Shown here: in pieces, positions 17,516 through 27,935 of the stretch | Position numbering within the stretch: position 1 is the first letter of the stretch | Layout: every line of letters begins with the position of its first letter | Origin: Egbenema bharatensis | GTDB taxonomy: Bacteria > Cyanobacteriota > Cyanobacteriia > Elainellales > Elainellaceae | Direction: 5' to 3' | NCBI RefSeq assembly: GCF_048077055.1 | Contig: NZ_CP182236.1 | Coordinates: 6,448,001-6,512,000 of the forward strand | Length of the DNA stretch: 64,000 bases | Made by a program: the position numbers and the translations under genes | The notes under the pieces: model-generated | Database searches by the model: none | What the model was told of the DNA's origin: nothing | The model's input: the letters and a program-made list of their open reading frames with translations, nothing else

Positions 17516-19267
17516 ATGCTCTACTTCATTGCTGTTTGGATTCTCCTGCTGGTGATCTGCGGCATCATCGGCAGCGGCACTTTGAGCATCTTAAAAGTAG
17601 ACAGTTTTGACCGATGGGGCGATCGTTGGATTCTATCAGAATGGATCGGCATGATCGTCATTTCAGTCGTGTTACTGGGCATATCGATCGTGCTTCCCGT
17701 CAATGCGATCGTCGGTGCGGTCAGTGCGCTGATTCTTTGTACGCTGGCATTCACTCAGGTTCAAACTCGGCATGATATCACTCAATGCCTTAATCACCTC
17801 TCCAGGCAAAAGCTCATGGGCGGTTTGGCGTTGGTAGTGGCGATCGCAGCCATTACGGCCCAGGAAGTCACCTGGATGGATACGGGACTGTATCACTATA
17901 GCTCGGTGCAATGGCTAAATCGGTTTGGCACGGTTCGAGGTCTATCGCTGTTATTCGAGAATTTGGGCTTTACCTCCGCCTGGTTTGCCCTGGCTGCCCC
18001 CTTTAACCCGGCAATCCTGGAAGCCCGAGTCAGTGCGGTCACGAATGGGTTTGCCTACCTGCTGGCTGCCCTACATTTCTGTGTGTGTATGAACTATCTG
18101 ATCGCAGGACGGGGACGCATAGGCGATCAATTCATCTCCGTTTATTACTGCTTAATTTTGTTGATTCATCTTTTCTTGCAGTCATCCCGCACCATCCTGA
18201 TCTCCCCCTCTCCAGACCTGCCCGTGCTGTTGTTCGTCGGCGCAACGGCCTGGGCCATGCTTCTGAACTTGAACGCCTTCGCTCCAGCTTCCAAAGCATC
18301 AGCGGTTGATTCGCCGCCCGTTCGTTCTCACTCTAATGGGTTGATCGTGCCTCTGTTTCTGGCAACTGGCTCGTTGTCCTTCAAGTTGACTGGTCTACCC
18401 ATCTTCCTGGGAGCAGGGCTTTACTTTGGGGTCAATCACCTTGTCGTGAATCGCGGCTTGAATTTGCGGCAGTTGTTCACGGCAGTAGGAGTTGTGATGG
18501 CGTTGCTCTTGCCGTTTCTAGTTGTCAACGTTCTGACTTCTGGATGCTTACTGTATCCCTCTACAGCGGTCTGCTTTGATGTGCCCTGGTCCCATGATGC
18601 CGAAACGCTTCAGTCCGTCGCAAACGACACCCATCGCTGGCTCACCTGGTACGGTACGCCCCCGGATGGAATTCATCCCTGGTTGTGGGCGGCCTGGCAG
18701 TGGGTGAATGAGGGGCATACGTTTCGGGCGATGGCGTTTTTGATTGGGTTATCTGCCCTGCTGAGTGGGTATGTTGGAAAAATCGCCTGGTCAGAACGCC
18801 GCTATGAGTTGCTTTGGCCAGTGGTGATCAGCGCGATCGGCATTCCGTTTTTTATGCTGACTTCGCCGTTCAACCGCTTCCTTTTGCCCTATTTGTTCAT
18901 GACTCCCAGCCTGGCGATCGTCCTTTACCTGACGCACCGATCGCACCATCAGCCGCATGGGTCAATTCCCTTGCCGCTCAAAGCCTTCAAACACCCCCTA
19001 CTACATACCCTGACTCCCCTCTTCCTGGCAGCCCTCCTCACAGCAGGCAGTGTCCGCAGCAATCTTGTCAAGCTCCTGATTCCCCCCCCGATGCAGCAAG
19101 TTCCCGTGGCGCAGACGCAAATCAACGACATTCCCTACCGCCTGCCCCTGGATGAAGCGTTGTGCTGGGCGACAGATATTCCCTGTGCCTATGGCGTGCG
19201 GCAGGATATCACGTTCCGCGATCCAGAACGGGGACTGAGAGCGGGATTCGTTCAACGGGTTCAGTAG
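17516..19267 (+). CDS. large polytopic membrane protein, LIC_10190-like
   Basis: A 583-residue protein with about 12 hydrophobic helices and a periplasm-like loop containing TWMDTGLYHYSSVQWLNRFG. That motif resembles the LIC_10190 family of membrane proteins, which have the outline of lipid-linked-sugar glycosyltransferases or polymerases. Being last in the cluster, it is a candidate for the repeat-unit polymerase (Wzy-like) or a periplasmic glycosyltransferase. This is inferred from context and topology only. Confidence 0.65.
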   Translation: MLYFIAVWILLLVICGIIGSGTLSILKVDSFDRWGDRWILSEWIGMIVISVVLLGISIVLPVNAIVGAVSALILCTLAFTQVQTRHDITQCLNHLSRQKLMGGLALVVAIAAITAQEVTWMDTGLYHYSSVQWLNRFGTVRGLSLLFENLGFTSAWFALAAPFNPAILEARVSAVTNGFAYLLAALHFCVCMNYLIAGRGRIGDQFISVYYCLILLIHLFLQSSRTILISPSPDLPVLLFVGATAWAMLLNLNAFAPASKASAVDSPPVRSHSNGLIVPLFLATGSLSFKLTGLPIFLGAGLYFGVNHLVVNRGLNLRQLFTAVGVVMALLLPFLVVNVLTSGCLLYPSTAVCFDVPWSHDAETLQSVANDTHRWLTWYGTPPDGIHPWLWAAWQWVNEGHTFRAMAFLIGLSALLSGYVGKIAWSERRYELLWPVVISAIGIPFFMLTSPFNRFLLPYLFMTPSLAIVLYLTHRSHHQPHGSIPLPLKAFKHPLLHTLTPLFLAALLTAGSVRSNLVKLLIPPPMQQVPVAQTQINDIPYRLPLDEALCWATDIPCAYGVRQDITFRDPERGLRAGFVQRVQ

Positions 19268-19315
19268 GAGATTAATCATACCAATTTAATTGGCAGAAGT
19301 TGCAAATCCTGGCAG

Positions 19316-19335
19316 GGGCGCACTGCTGTGCGCCC
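19316..19335. repeat. short dispersed hairpin between convergent genes
   Basis: GGGCGCA-CTGCTG-TGCGCCC, a perfect 7-bp stem of a type often dispersed in cyanobacterial genomes. It lies between the convergent ends of the membrane-protein gene and psbV, where it may also help end transcription. Confidence 0.5.
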
Positions 19336-19463
19336 TTACAAAATCCCATCTGCTCCACAAACAATTGGAATCGGTATCAGTAAGAGGGCAGGACAAACCA
19401 AAGGGGCCTGGCAGTGCCAAACCCCTACAAATGTGATTTTTCAGGTTAATTAATTTACCAGCC

Positions 19464-19955
19464 CTAGTAGTAGATCTTGCCGCCTCCCCACTTTTGTCCA
19501 ACCACCTTGGGTTGAATCAGGATATGTCCGGCGATCGCTACCAGATCATCCTCCGTCAGGTTCCGCATCTTGGGGAAGATGTCGGTACTTTGAGTGCTGG
19601 GATGGAGTTCGGCGATCGGCTCCATTCCGTCATAGGTAGTGGGGTTGTGCATATAATCCACTAACGCCTCAAGGTTATTACGAGGTGGCGTTGCTTTGGC
19701 TAACGTCGTTGGATCAAGCCCGACGTTTGGATCAGTTTTAGTGATTCCTCCAACGTGGCACTGTCCACAAGCGTAGTTAAACAAACGCTTTCCCTCAGAA
19801 ACCTGTTGTAGGCTGAGGACAGTCGTATCTCCCTGGTCATTCAATGTTACGGTTCGGGTTGCGGCATCCACTTCAGCAGCGATCGCCCCACCCACAAAGG
19901 TTTGAAAAGCAAAAAAGATCGCGATCGCAACAAGCCAGATGTATTTCTTAAACAT
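19464..19955 (-). CDS. psbV: cytochrome c-550, extrinsic subunit of photosystem II
   Basis: A 163-residue precursor with a signal peptide cleaved near residue 26 (GGAIA-AEVD). It is exported to the thylakoid lumen, where cytochrome c550 stabilises the oxygen-evolving complex. Covalent haem attachment is shown by YACGQCHVGG (residues 61-70). The remaining sequence (TPPRNNLEALVDYMHNPTTYDG, ending GGGKIYY) and the length are typical of PsbV. An ATG start is preceded by AAGGAG. It stands alone, with convergent transcription from the left. Confidence 0.96.
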   Translation of the reverse strand: MFKKYIWLVAIAIFFAFQTFVGGAIAAEVDAATRTVTLNDQGDTTVLSLQQVSEGKRLFNYACGQCHVGGITKTDPNVGLDPTTLAKATPPRNNLEALVDYMHNPTTYDGMEPIAELHPSTQSTDIFPKMRNLTEDDLVAIAGHILIQPKVVGQKWGGGKIYY

Positions 19956-20346
19956 GGTTCTCCTTGAAAACGTCCTCAGTTATCGGAAGTTCAACATGAG
20001 TCAACACAGCGAGGCTCAATCTCTCTCAGTCTGACCACCCCAGAACGCTGTTCCAGGTTCCAGGAGAATGAGGCTCCTCCTGCGGCAAAAAGTGGGGCTG
20101 ACCAAATGCATCAATCATGGCTGAAAAATCAAAAAGATATGATATGGGCCAGCATCCCAAGCTGTGCGCTGACTAATCAGAATTGAGCAAGTTCTCAATT
20201 CATTATCATGCCACTGAATGGACGCTTTCCCAAGCTTCAATCCAATGGTTTTCGTAGAGCCAAGGAAAATTTGGATAGGGAGTCGAACCGTCGGGAGTTG
20301 GGAATCGGGAGTAGAGGGTTAGCGGCTGATGCCGATGATCTAGCCC
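19956..20346. other. gene-free region upstream of psbV
   Basis: About 390 bases between the 5' end of psbV and the 3' end of yajQ. The psbV promoter should lie in the first 150 bases. I could not fix -10/-35 elements, and nothing else here is convincing. Confidence 0.4.
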
Positions 20347-20838
20347 CTAGCGATAATTCGTGAACTGAAGGGCCACCGGGTAATCCTCTTGCTTTAGACG
20401 TTGGATCACCTGTTGCAGATCATCCTTAGACTTGGCTGAAACGCGCACTGCATCACCCTGAATCGAAGCTTGCACTTTCTTAAACTCATCCCGAATCAGC
20501 TTAGAAATTTGCTTACCCAGTTCTGTGCTAATGCCTTTTTGCAGTTTGATCTCCTGCTGAACCCGTCCTCCACTTGCCGACTCAATTTTGCCGTAATCAA
20601 AAATTTTCAGCGATAATTTGCGTCCAGCCGCTTTGGTTTGCAGGATAGTGTGAACTGCTTGCAGCGTAAACTCGCTATCCGTGTTGATGGTAATCACGTT
20701 ATCACCCAACTCCACCTTTGTTTTCGTGTCTTTCAGGTCGTAACGTGTCCCGATTTCACGACTGGTCTGATCAACAGCGTTGACTAACTCTTGCCGATCG
20801 AAATCGCTGACTACATCGAAGGAAGATGAAGAAGCCAT
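20347..20838 (-). CDS. yajQ: YajQ family nucleotide-binding protein
   Basis: A protein of about 163 residues, from ATG 20838 (a TTG at 20844 is the only earlier start). It has the two-domain YajQ fold: MASSSSFDVVSDFDRQELVNAVDQ at the start, LKDTKTKVEL, SLKIFDYGKIESASGGRVQQEIKLQKGI in the middle and ALQFTNYR at the end. Members bind cyclic di-GMP or nucleic acid in other bacteria. The length is normal for the family. The specific ligand here is not known. Confidence 0.9.
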   Translation of the reverse strand: MASSSSFDVVSDFDRQELVNAVDQTSREIGTRYDLKDTKTKVELGDNVITINTDSEFTLQAVHTILQTKAAGRKLSLKIFDYGKIESASGGRVQQEIKLQKGISTELGKQISKLIRDEFKKVQASIQGDAVRVSAKSKDDLQQVIQRLKQEDYPVALQFTNYR

Positions 20839-20913
20839 AGGCAAATCTAAATGGTTATCGACTTAGATCTCTAGTCTAGAGTCTACCGGGGGATGAACCC
20901 GTTTGAATTGATG

Positions 20914-21336
20914 TTAAAAATTTATTTGCAACAAACTCAACCCCACCAATGTTGCTGTACCGAGTCCGCCCAGACCAAACATCAGCGATCGCAGGAGGGG
21001 CAGATTCAGGATATAAAAAACGGAATATAGGCTACGAGCGAAAATATGGACGATCGCAGCCACCGCTGCCAGGGGAGACTGCACCTGAGTGACGTAGGCC
21101 ATCAAAGCTGCAACCGCAAACAGGGAAAAAGCTTCAAAGGAATTTTGATGGGCCCAGGTGGCTCGCTGCGCAAAGGCGGGCAGCTTGTCCAACATCGTCC
21201 GAGGAGCGGCCATATCGTAGCCAACCTTGAACCGACTGTAGGCGACCACCAAAAATGGCGCGTAGACCAATACCATCGCCAGTGCCAGACTCCAGAGCAA
21301 TACCGTCGGCGTTGAAAGTTGCTGTAAAAACGGCAT
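20914..21336 (-). CDS. MAPEG family membrane protein
   Basis: A 140-residue protein with four hydrophobic helices, the layout of MAPEG (glutathione transferase/eicosanoid-type) proteins. The signature region is the RATWAHQNSFEAFSLFA stretch after helix 1, followed by SLYSVFYILNLPLLRSL. Bacterial members are thought to be glutathione-linked membrane transferases, but the substrate is unknown. The start ATG at 21336 lies 9 bp after the stop of the upstream gene, so the two are likely co-transcribed. Confidence 0.8.
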   Translation of the reverse strand: MPFLQQLSTPTVLLWSLALAMVLVYAPFLVVAYSRFKVGYDMAAPRTMLDKLPAFAQRATWAHQNSFEAFSLFAVAALMAYVTQVQSPLAAVAAIVHIFARSLYSVFYILNLPLLRSLMFGLGGLGTATLVGLSLLQINF

Positions 21337-21344
21337 TCCTGCCC

Positions 21345-21848
21345 CTAATCAAAGTAAAACAAGGTGACTAATTTCCGCTGATCTTCCGCATCACTACAGG
21401 TCTTCAGCAGTGTGTGGCTATCGTGAAAGGCGAAGCAAATTAGCTGTTGACAGCGTGAAATAATTTCCTGGTTGCAGATGGCACTGGCCTCAGCCAGCGA
21501 CAGTTGATCGTTGGTTGGATTCTCAACCAGATGGATCACCTGTTCGAGCTGATCCCGGGATTCGCGTGGCTGCCGCTCCAGACTTTGAGGCAAAATCACC
21601 GTCAGCAGGTTTGGGTCTGCCCGCATCGCACCCCGGATCACAGCGGAATTTGTTCCCGTTGCCCCAGAGGTCAAGATATGGTTTCCCGCTAGCACCAGGG
21701 CATAGCTCATTAGCTCAATCAAATGTTGATGGGTAATTGGCACATGACGCGACCCCAGCAGAGCAAGGCGCTTTGACCCGGTTTGCTGGATCGCGGCTAG
21801 CTCCTGCAGAAATTCATCAACTCTAGGTATATCGATGGACTGACTCAA
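21345..21848 (-). CDS. DprA/SLOG-like Rossmann protein
   Basis: A 167-residue protein from a TTG start. The core RLALLGSRHVPITHQHL, ILTSGATGTNSAVIRGAM and VILPQSLERQP resembles the SLOG Rossmann fold of DprA-type proteins. Such short members in cyanobacteria are usually called DNA recombination-mediator A-like. It lacks the extra domains of true DprA, so nucleotide or nucleic-acid binding is the most that can be inferred. It is co-directional with the MAPEG gene 9 bp away. Confidence 0.7.
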   Translation of the reverse strand: MSQSIDIPRVDEFLQELAAIQQTGSKRLALLGSRHVPITHQHLIELMSYALVLAGNHILTSGATGTNSAVIRGAMRADPNLLTVILPQSLERQPRESRDQLEQVIHLVENPTNDQLSLAEASAICNQEIISRCQQLICFAFHDSHTLLKTCSDAEDQRKLVTLFYFD

Positions 21849-21935
21849 AGCCCGTAACTGACAAACAACTGAGATATTCTAGCAGGTGTCGGGGGTAGCG
21901 CGATCGTCCTCTTCAAAGCGAAATCAAAAATTTCT

Positions 21936-22643
21936 CTAGTCTGAAGGATTTACGCGCATAAACATCGAGGTATCTTCCAGGGGGTTCACGCTGCCCAGAA
22001 TTGCCTCAGTAGGCACTTCATCTAAGCCAGAGGTCGCGTTTAAACCAGGTGTTTTGAGGGTAGACAGATGCCAGTCTCCCAGCAATTTTTCTAGTTCTGG
22101 CGAGAGATCTGGAAGCGATTGCACGGTTTGATTCAGAAAGAAAACCAGCGTCAGGCTACCCAAACGAATGCGATCGCCATCGCACAAAAGCCGTGGTCGG
22201 CGAATCGGTTCACCGTTGACGTAGGAACCATTCCGGCTCCCCAGGTCAATCAGATAAAACCCAGCATGTTCAACATACTTCAGAGCCGCATGACAGCGAG
22301 AGAGGCGGGCATCTTGAATGGGAAGCGAAACCCGGCGCGGATCTCGCCCAATCACCCAGGTATTTTGCGGTTGTACGAGCGTCTGAGTTTTCCCTTGCAA
22401 CAAGTTGGTGGTGAGAGAAACTTCCTGCTCTACAATGACCCCCTGAAGATAGGGAAGTGGCACCTGGGACAGGGTTTTGCTACCTGAATGCTCTAAACTT
22501 AAAATTTCGTCCAGTAATCCCCGATGGTGCTCATAGAGCTTTAGAAATACCTGATACATCCTGAGGCGATGCTGTAATTCACCACCGTCGCAGGTATCCA
22601 TGAAGTCTAAGGTGTAGGAAGCTAAGTCATCAATGAGTGGCAT
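21936..22643 (-). CDS. FHA-domain protein
   Basis: A 235-residue protein. Residues 85-165 form a forkhead-associated domain, which binds phosphothreonine peptides: WVIGRDPRRVSLPIQDARLSRCHAALKY and DLGSRNGSYVNGEPI supply the conserved GR, SRxH and NG residues. The N-terminal 70 residues are helical and unknown. It could read signals from Ser/Thr kinases such as the one at 4934, but that pairing is only a possibility. Confidence 0.88.
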   Translation of the reverse strand: MPLIDDLASYTLDFMDTCDGGELQHRLRMYQVFLKLYEHHRGLLDEILSLEHSGSKTLSQVPLPYLQGVIVEQEVSLTTNLLQGKTQTLVQPQNTWVIGRDPRRVSLPIQDARLSRCHAALKYVEHAGFYLIDLGSRNGSYVNGEPIRRPRLLCDGDRIRLGSLTLVFFLNQTVQSLPDLSPELEKLLGDWHLSTLKTPGLNATSGLDEVPTEAILGSVNPLEDTSMFMRVNPSD

Positions 22644-22908
22644 AACCGTTCAACCTGCCAGAGGAACTTTTCTCCTGCTAGTGTTTGTTGATTCAGTCCC
22701 AACAGAGGTTTAGCAGCCAACCCCTGAGGAAATTTACAGATAAAATCACGTATAGATTCCCAAAGCCAGCTTATTGTTCCCAGACTTGTAAAGAAAACCG
22801 CATGATTGCGGAAATTCTTGAATTAACCTAAAGAAGTATTCACAATGCTAAACATAGGTTATTAAAAGCTGGGCTGTACTGAACCCATGCCATGCAGTTT
22901 TGCGGAAA

Positions 22909-23871
22909 TTACCGGGTTTGTCGCAAAAATTCCAGTAGTTCCCGATTAACTGTCTGGGGAACTTCTTGCTGAATCCAGTGCCCACAGTCCCGCAGCCGCT
23001 TTAACTTCATGGGAGCTTTGACCAGCTTCTCCATGCCATCCAGTAATTTTTGGCTGAACAAAAAGTCTTCTTCTCCCCATAACACCAGGGTGGGCACCGT
23101 AATGGGATGGGGGGATTTCCACCAGTTGGTCATCCAGGTTTGGGGTGCTAAAAACTGCCGATAGTGATTTAAAGCGGCAGAGAGTACCCCTGGTTTTTCC
23201 AATGCAGCCTGATAAATCTCCGTATCCCGCGTGGTAAAGGCTCCTTTGCGAACCGCCTGTCCTTGAAACAGGTTTTGCACAATGCTGGGCAGATTTTGCT
23301 GAATCACCCATTCGGGCAAGCCAGGCACCTGAAGGGCCAGCAAGTACCAACTGCGGCGCAACTGATCGACATTACTCAGTAACTCTTGGGTAAAGCGATG
23401 GGGATGGGGCGCGTTCAGCACGGCCAGGCGATCGATCAATCCGGGAAACCGCTGGGCAAAATTCCAGGCGATGGTTCCTCCCCAGTCGTGACCCACAACA
23501 TGGGCTTTCATGTATCCCAGGTTCTCAATCAAGCCGTGAATGTCTGCTGTCAGGGTATCCAGGTCATACCCATGAGCAGGCTTATCGGAATCGTTGTAGC
23601 CGCGCAAATCAGGCACCACGACTTTGAAGTGACGCGCCAGTACCGGAATTTGGTGCCGCCAGGAATACCAGAACTCTGGAAAGCCATGCAAAAGGATGAC
23701 TAAATCCCCGTCTCCTTGGGTCACGCAATGTAAACGAATGTGGTTGGTTTCAATGAATTGATGTTGCCATCCGGTTGCCAGTGCGGTCATAGCGAGGAGC
23801 GAGGAAAGAGTAGTGATCGATACAAATATACCGTTTGCTGGAGGCGATCGGGGAGGGAGAAAATACGGCAA
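22909..23871 (-). CDS. alpha/beta hydrolase, epoxide hydrolase-like
   Basis: A 320-residue reading, of which the first 28 residues may be untranslated: an ATG at 23787 gives MTALATGWQHQFIE. The fold is clear from the oxyanion motif HGFPEFWYSWRHQ, the nucleophile elbow GHDWGGTIAWNFA with an Asp nucleophile, the acid region LWGEEDFLF and the catalytic His in DCGHWIQQE. An Asp nucleophile points to epoxide hydrolases or haloalkane dehalogenases rather than esterases. The substrate is unknown. Confidence 0.86.
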   Translation of the reverse strand: MPYFLPPRSPPANGIFVSITTLSSLLAMTALATGWQHQFIETNHIRLHCVTQGDGDLVILLHGFPEFWYSWRHQIPVLARHFKVVVPDLRGYNDSDKPAHGYDLDTLTADIHGLIENLGYMKAHVVGHDWGGTIAWNFAQRFPGLIDRLAVLNAPHPHRFTQELLSNVDQLRRSWYLLALQVPGLPEWVIQQNLPSIVQNLFQGQAVRKGAFTTRDTEIYQAALEKPGVLSAALNHYRQFLAPQTWMTNWWKSPHPITVPTLVLWGEEDFLFSQKLLDGMEKLVKAPMKLKRLRDCGHWIQQEVPQTVNRELLEFLRQTR

Positions 23872-24113
23872 TGGATAGATTGTCAGCGAAGCCAGTTACC
23901 TGAGCATCCACCCGCCGGATCTCTGTTTAGCCTCCATTCGGGGGTGCATGACCTACATCGCCTGGCAGACAAGATGCCTGTGCTATAGACGAGCCATTTT
24001 AGGATCATGGATTAAATAATTAAGTAACCTGTAAAGCGTTTTACGTTGCTGACTGGGCGGGCAAGATGCCCCCCCACCAGAGTTACAGATTACTCAGTTC
24101 GCATCCCTGAGCA

Positions 24114-25150
24114 TCAAGCCCGACTACGCTGATAGCGATTGGCCCTGGAGTAATCTCCGATCGCATAGCAGGCAGTCCTGATGCAAGCAATCACCTGTTG
24201 CTCTAAGCGGGTGTCCTGAATTGTCTGAGCAACGGCTAGACGCTGTTCGTAGCAATCGATCGCTCGTTGGTAGTTTCCTAAATTCTCAAAAATGATGCCC
24301 AAACTTTCCAGTGCTTGCTCCTGATGGCGATGATCCTTCATTTTTCGGTCAGGGCCAGGCGTTGTTGATGATAATCAATTGCCTTGAGGGATTCTCCCAG
24401 TGTGAAGCAAGCACTCGCCAGATTCTTCAGAATTTGCATTTCACCTTGTCGATCAGGAAGCTGACGGGCGATCGTGAGCAACTGCTCATAGCATTCCACG
24501 GTCTGCGCATAGTTTGACATCGCGTGGTAAGCATTCCCCAGGTTCCGCAACACCTGCCCTTCCACCTGCAAATCCCTCAGCTCAGCGGCAATAGCAAGAC
24601 TTTGTTCATAGTAATAAATTGCCTGGGGTGAATCTCCCATCGCCTTATAGGCCATGCCCAGGTTATTCAGAGCCGCCATCTCACCACGACGATCTTGAAG
24701 CTCCTGAGCCACCTGAAGACTACGCTGCTTATACTCGATCGCCCTGGGATAGTCTTCCATGTGGCGAAACGCATTTCCCAGGTTGGCCAGTGCCTGTCGT
24801 TCCGTCTGCCGATCCCCAAGCTGGCTGGCGATCGTGAGACTTTGCCGCGAACAGGCGATCGCTTCCGGGTAATTTCCCAGCGCATAGTAGCTTAAGCCCA
24901 AGCCACTCAATGCTCGACCTTCTCCAGGGAGATCCTGGACGGTGCGGTAAAGCTGCAAAGCTTGCTGTAGCGTTTTGAGGGCTGCCTGAGTATCGCGGAT
25001 TTGATACTGCTCAATCCCTTTTTCCAGCAAACAATCGGCTTCGGCTTTGCGAGGGTTGACGAATCCTGATTCGCCTTCCTGAAAGCGTTCTGAAGGGGGG
25101 ACAAAGGTTCCGTGTTTATCATCAAATGCTTTCGACATAGCTATACCCAT
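24114..25150 (-). pseudogene. TPR protein split by a one-base frameshift
   Basis: Two overlapping frames (25150-24338 and 24341-24114) together encode about seven tetratricopeptide repeats of 40 residues, with consensus-like stretches LGNAYHAMSNYAQTVECYEQ and NLGNYQRAIDCYEQR. The first frame ends ...RLALTEK-stop and the second continues in register with MKDHRHQEQALESLGI. The break is at a run of five A residues (minus strand GACCGAAAAATGAAG). One more A restores a single frame. This may be a real mutation, a slippage site or a sequencing error. The role is probably protein scaffolding. Confidence 0.75.
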
Positions 25151-25518
25151 TCAGCCCTGAATGGTGAATCTCAGCGTATAGGGCAATCAATCAAATTCCA
25201 AATTAATAAAACCAGGACTTTTATGCCTTTCGGTTAAGCAGCTTGAGAGCCTTTCAAAATTGAAATCACAGCATTGAAATCACAACTCTTCAAGCGGCAG
25301 ATGCATGGATGTCGTCCCTAAATCCACTGATTCTTATGTATTGAAATCGAGATGAAATCAAATAGTCGAGATTGAACGATTATTGGAAACCAAGCGGTGT
25401 TTTGTCAACACTCTTAAAGCTCCAATTGAATTGAGTTAGTTCAGCTACACCCTTGGACAGACGAGTCAGAGGTCTGATTCATCGTCCGCTTTTACTTATA
25501 TATCAGGTTTATGATGGA

Positions 25519-27302
25519 ATGGGGGATAACGCCCACAGTATATGTCCTGAATTCTCGCAAATTTCAAATTCTGGTTTACGAAATCTTTTTGAACCCCTCC
25601 GAGGAAGCCCGGAAGCTGCAATGCCTGTTTTTGATTCTGCTTTTGATGCCGAACGCCTGCTGTTTACGCCTGCCACACCTGATTTTGATGCCACTCCAGT
25701 TATTTTTGCCTTTCCCAATGAGTACAGTGTGGGCATCACCAGCCTGGGCTATCAGATCGTCTGGGCCACCCTGGCGGTGCGATCGGATCTAGCGGTCAGT
25801 CGTTTATTTACGGATATTCAGGAACCGCTCCCGGCTCAACCCAACCTCCTGGGCTTCTCGCTGTCCTGGGAATTGGACTATGGCAATGTGTTCAGCCTGC
25901 TGGAGGCGTTGGGTATTCCCCTGCGAGCAGCCGATCGCCTGAGTGCCCATTATCCCCTCGTTTTTGGGGGTGGCCGGTCTTGACGGCGAATCCAGAACCC
26001 TTTGCGGATTTCTTTGATGTGATTCTGCTGGGAGATGGGGAATTTTTGATCGATGCCTTCATTGATGCCTATCAGCAGGTGCGTCACGCCGATCGCCCCA
26101 CTCAGCTCCATCATCTGGCTCAGGTGCCTGGGGTCTATGTGCCCAGTCTCTACACCGTGACCTATACCAGTCCAGAGGGGCCGATCGCATCGATTCAGCC
26201 GATCGACTCCCAGATTCCAACTCAGGTGCAGAAGCAAACCTATCGCGGCAATACCCTCTCCGCTTCCACGGTCGTCACTGAGAAAGCCGCCTGGGAAAAT
26301 ATCTACATGGTGGAGGTGGTGCGCAGTTGTCCAGAGATGTGCCGCTTTTGCCTGGCCAGCTACCTGACCCTGCCGTTTCGGACTGCCAGCCTGGAAGGGT
26401 CTTTGATGCCTGCGATCGAACGCGGTTTACAGGTGACTCACCGGCTGGGTTTGTTGGGGGCTTCCGTCACCCAGCATCCAGAGTTTGAGGCATTGCTGGA
26501 CTATCTAGACCAACCCCAGTATGATGACGTGCGGATTAGCCTGGCCTCAGTCCGAACCAATACCGTGACGGAAAAACTGGCACGGATTCTGGTGAAACAC
26601 GATACGCGATCGATCACGATTGCGGTGGAAAGTGGCAGCGATCGACTGCGGCAGATTATCAACAAAAAATTGACGAACGAGGAGATTATTCAGGCGGCGA
26701 TCAACGCTAAGGCAGGGGGACTGAGTAACCTGAAGCTCTACGGCATGGCAGGTGTTCCGGGGGAAGAACCAGAGGATCTGGAACAAACCGTGGCGATGCT
26801 CAAAGCCATTAAAAAGGCGGCTCCTGGATTGCGGCTGACCTTTGGTTGCAGTACCTTTGTGCCCAAGGCCCATACCCCTTTCCAATGGTTTGGCGTGAAT
26901 CGTGAAGCCGAAAAACGGCTGAAATTTCTGCAAAAACAACTGCGTCCCCAGGGAATTGATTTTCGTCCTGAAAGCTACAACTGGTCGGTGATTCAGGCTT
27001 TGATCTCCAGGGGCGATCGCCGTTTATCTTACCTGCTAGAACGGGTGCGGCACTATGGCGATTCCCTGGGCAGCTACCGTCGCGCCTTTAAGGAACTGCG
27101 GGGACAGTTGCCTGATCTGGACTTTTATGTCCATGAGAACTGGTCAACGGAGCAAACCTTACCCTGGAGTCATATCCAGACAGCCCTTCCTGCGGCAACG
27201 TTAATCAAGCATCTGGAAACAGCCCTGGCCACCGGGCAAGGGGAATCGATCGAATTTGCAGCACCCGTCATTCCAGAAGCCACCTCAGGGGCGATCGGAT
27301 AA
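25519..27302 (+). pseudogene. B12-binding radical SAM protein split by a one-base deletion
   Basis: The first frame (to 25983) encodes an N-terminal cobalamin-binding-like domain, with FAFPNEYSVGITSLGYQ and NLLGFSLSWELDYGN, ending at HYPLVFGGGRS-stop. The second frame (from 25980) continues LTANPEPFADFFDVILLGDGE and carries the iron-sulfur motif CPEMCRFC. Adding one C at about 25975-25979 gives GGGPVLTANPEP, the usual family sequence. The true start is uncertain; ATGs occur at 25519 and 25621. Such enzymes perform radical methylation or rearrangement, but the substrate is unknown. Sequencing error is possible. Nothing convincing lies in the 300 bases upstream. Confidence 0.8.
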
Positions 27303-27935
27303 ACGCAAATTACTTTGTCCGCCGATCGGCCCCTGTAAAATCCAACCCTCGAAGGGAGCCGTCAGGTACATCCAGTTGCGATTTTCGTTTTGTACGATCA
27401 GGGCGGGAAAACTGCTGGGAGTCACAATTTCACCATTTTCAACCAACCCGATCGCCGAAGCATCGACCGTCGGTTCCGTATAAACAACTAGATTGTTCCC
27501 GCTCCCTACGTCTACGAGCAACTGCTCTATGTTGCCCCAATCCGATCGCACGGCCGTATTGATGATCGTGTAGGCAAATCGGCCATCGATCCAGCAGCCA
27601 TATTCCACCTGACCTGTCCCAACTTGATCCAATAAAGTACTGAGCCTGAACCAGTTGGGGAAAGCGTCGATCGGCTGCCCGGAAACGCTAGCGCAAAGGG
27701 CTTGTAGTTCCCTCACCCCATTGACTTCTGTTTCAGAAAAACCCGAATTAAAATTTGCCTGTCTGACTGAGCCGATCGGCTGCCACTCTCCCCAACCACG
27801 TCCTGGTGGATCCACCTGATTTGGCTCCACCCCAAGGGCTTGAGTAAATCCTGGAATTTGGACTGATGCTGCTACTAATGCTGCGACTAAAACCGTAGAT
27901 GCCAGGGAAACTGAAAACGGGATGAACGATCGCAT
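27285..27935 (-). CDS. secreted protein with SH3-like C-terminus
   Basis: A 216-residue protein with an N-terminal signal sequence (FSVSLASTVLVAALVAASV). The C-terminal region VVYTEPTVDASAIGLVENGEIVT and NRNWMYLTAPFEGWI looks like a bacterial SH3 domain, usually a cell-wall or peptide-binding module. Its 3' end overlaps the radical SAM gene by 18 bp on the opposite strand, and its 5' end faces pglW. The function is unknown. Confidence 0.65.
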   Translation of the reverse strand: MRSFIPFSVSLASTVLVAALVAASVQIPGFTQALGVEPNQVDPPGRGWGEWQPIGSVRQANFNSGFSETEVNGVRELQALCASVSGQPIDAFPNWFRLSTLLDQVGTGQVEYGCWIDGRFAYTIINTAVRSDWGNIEQLLVDVGSGNNLVVYTEPTVDASAIGLVENGEIVTPSSFPALIVQNENRNWMYLTAPFEGWILQGPIGGQSNLRLSDRP

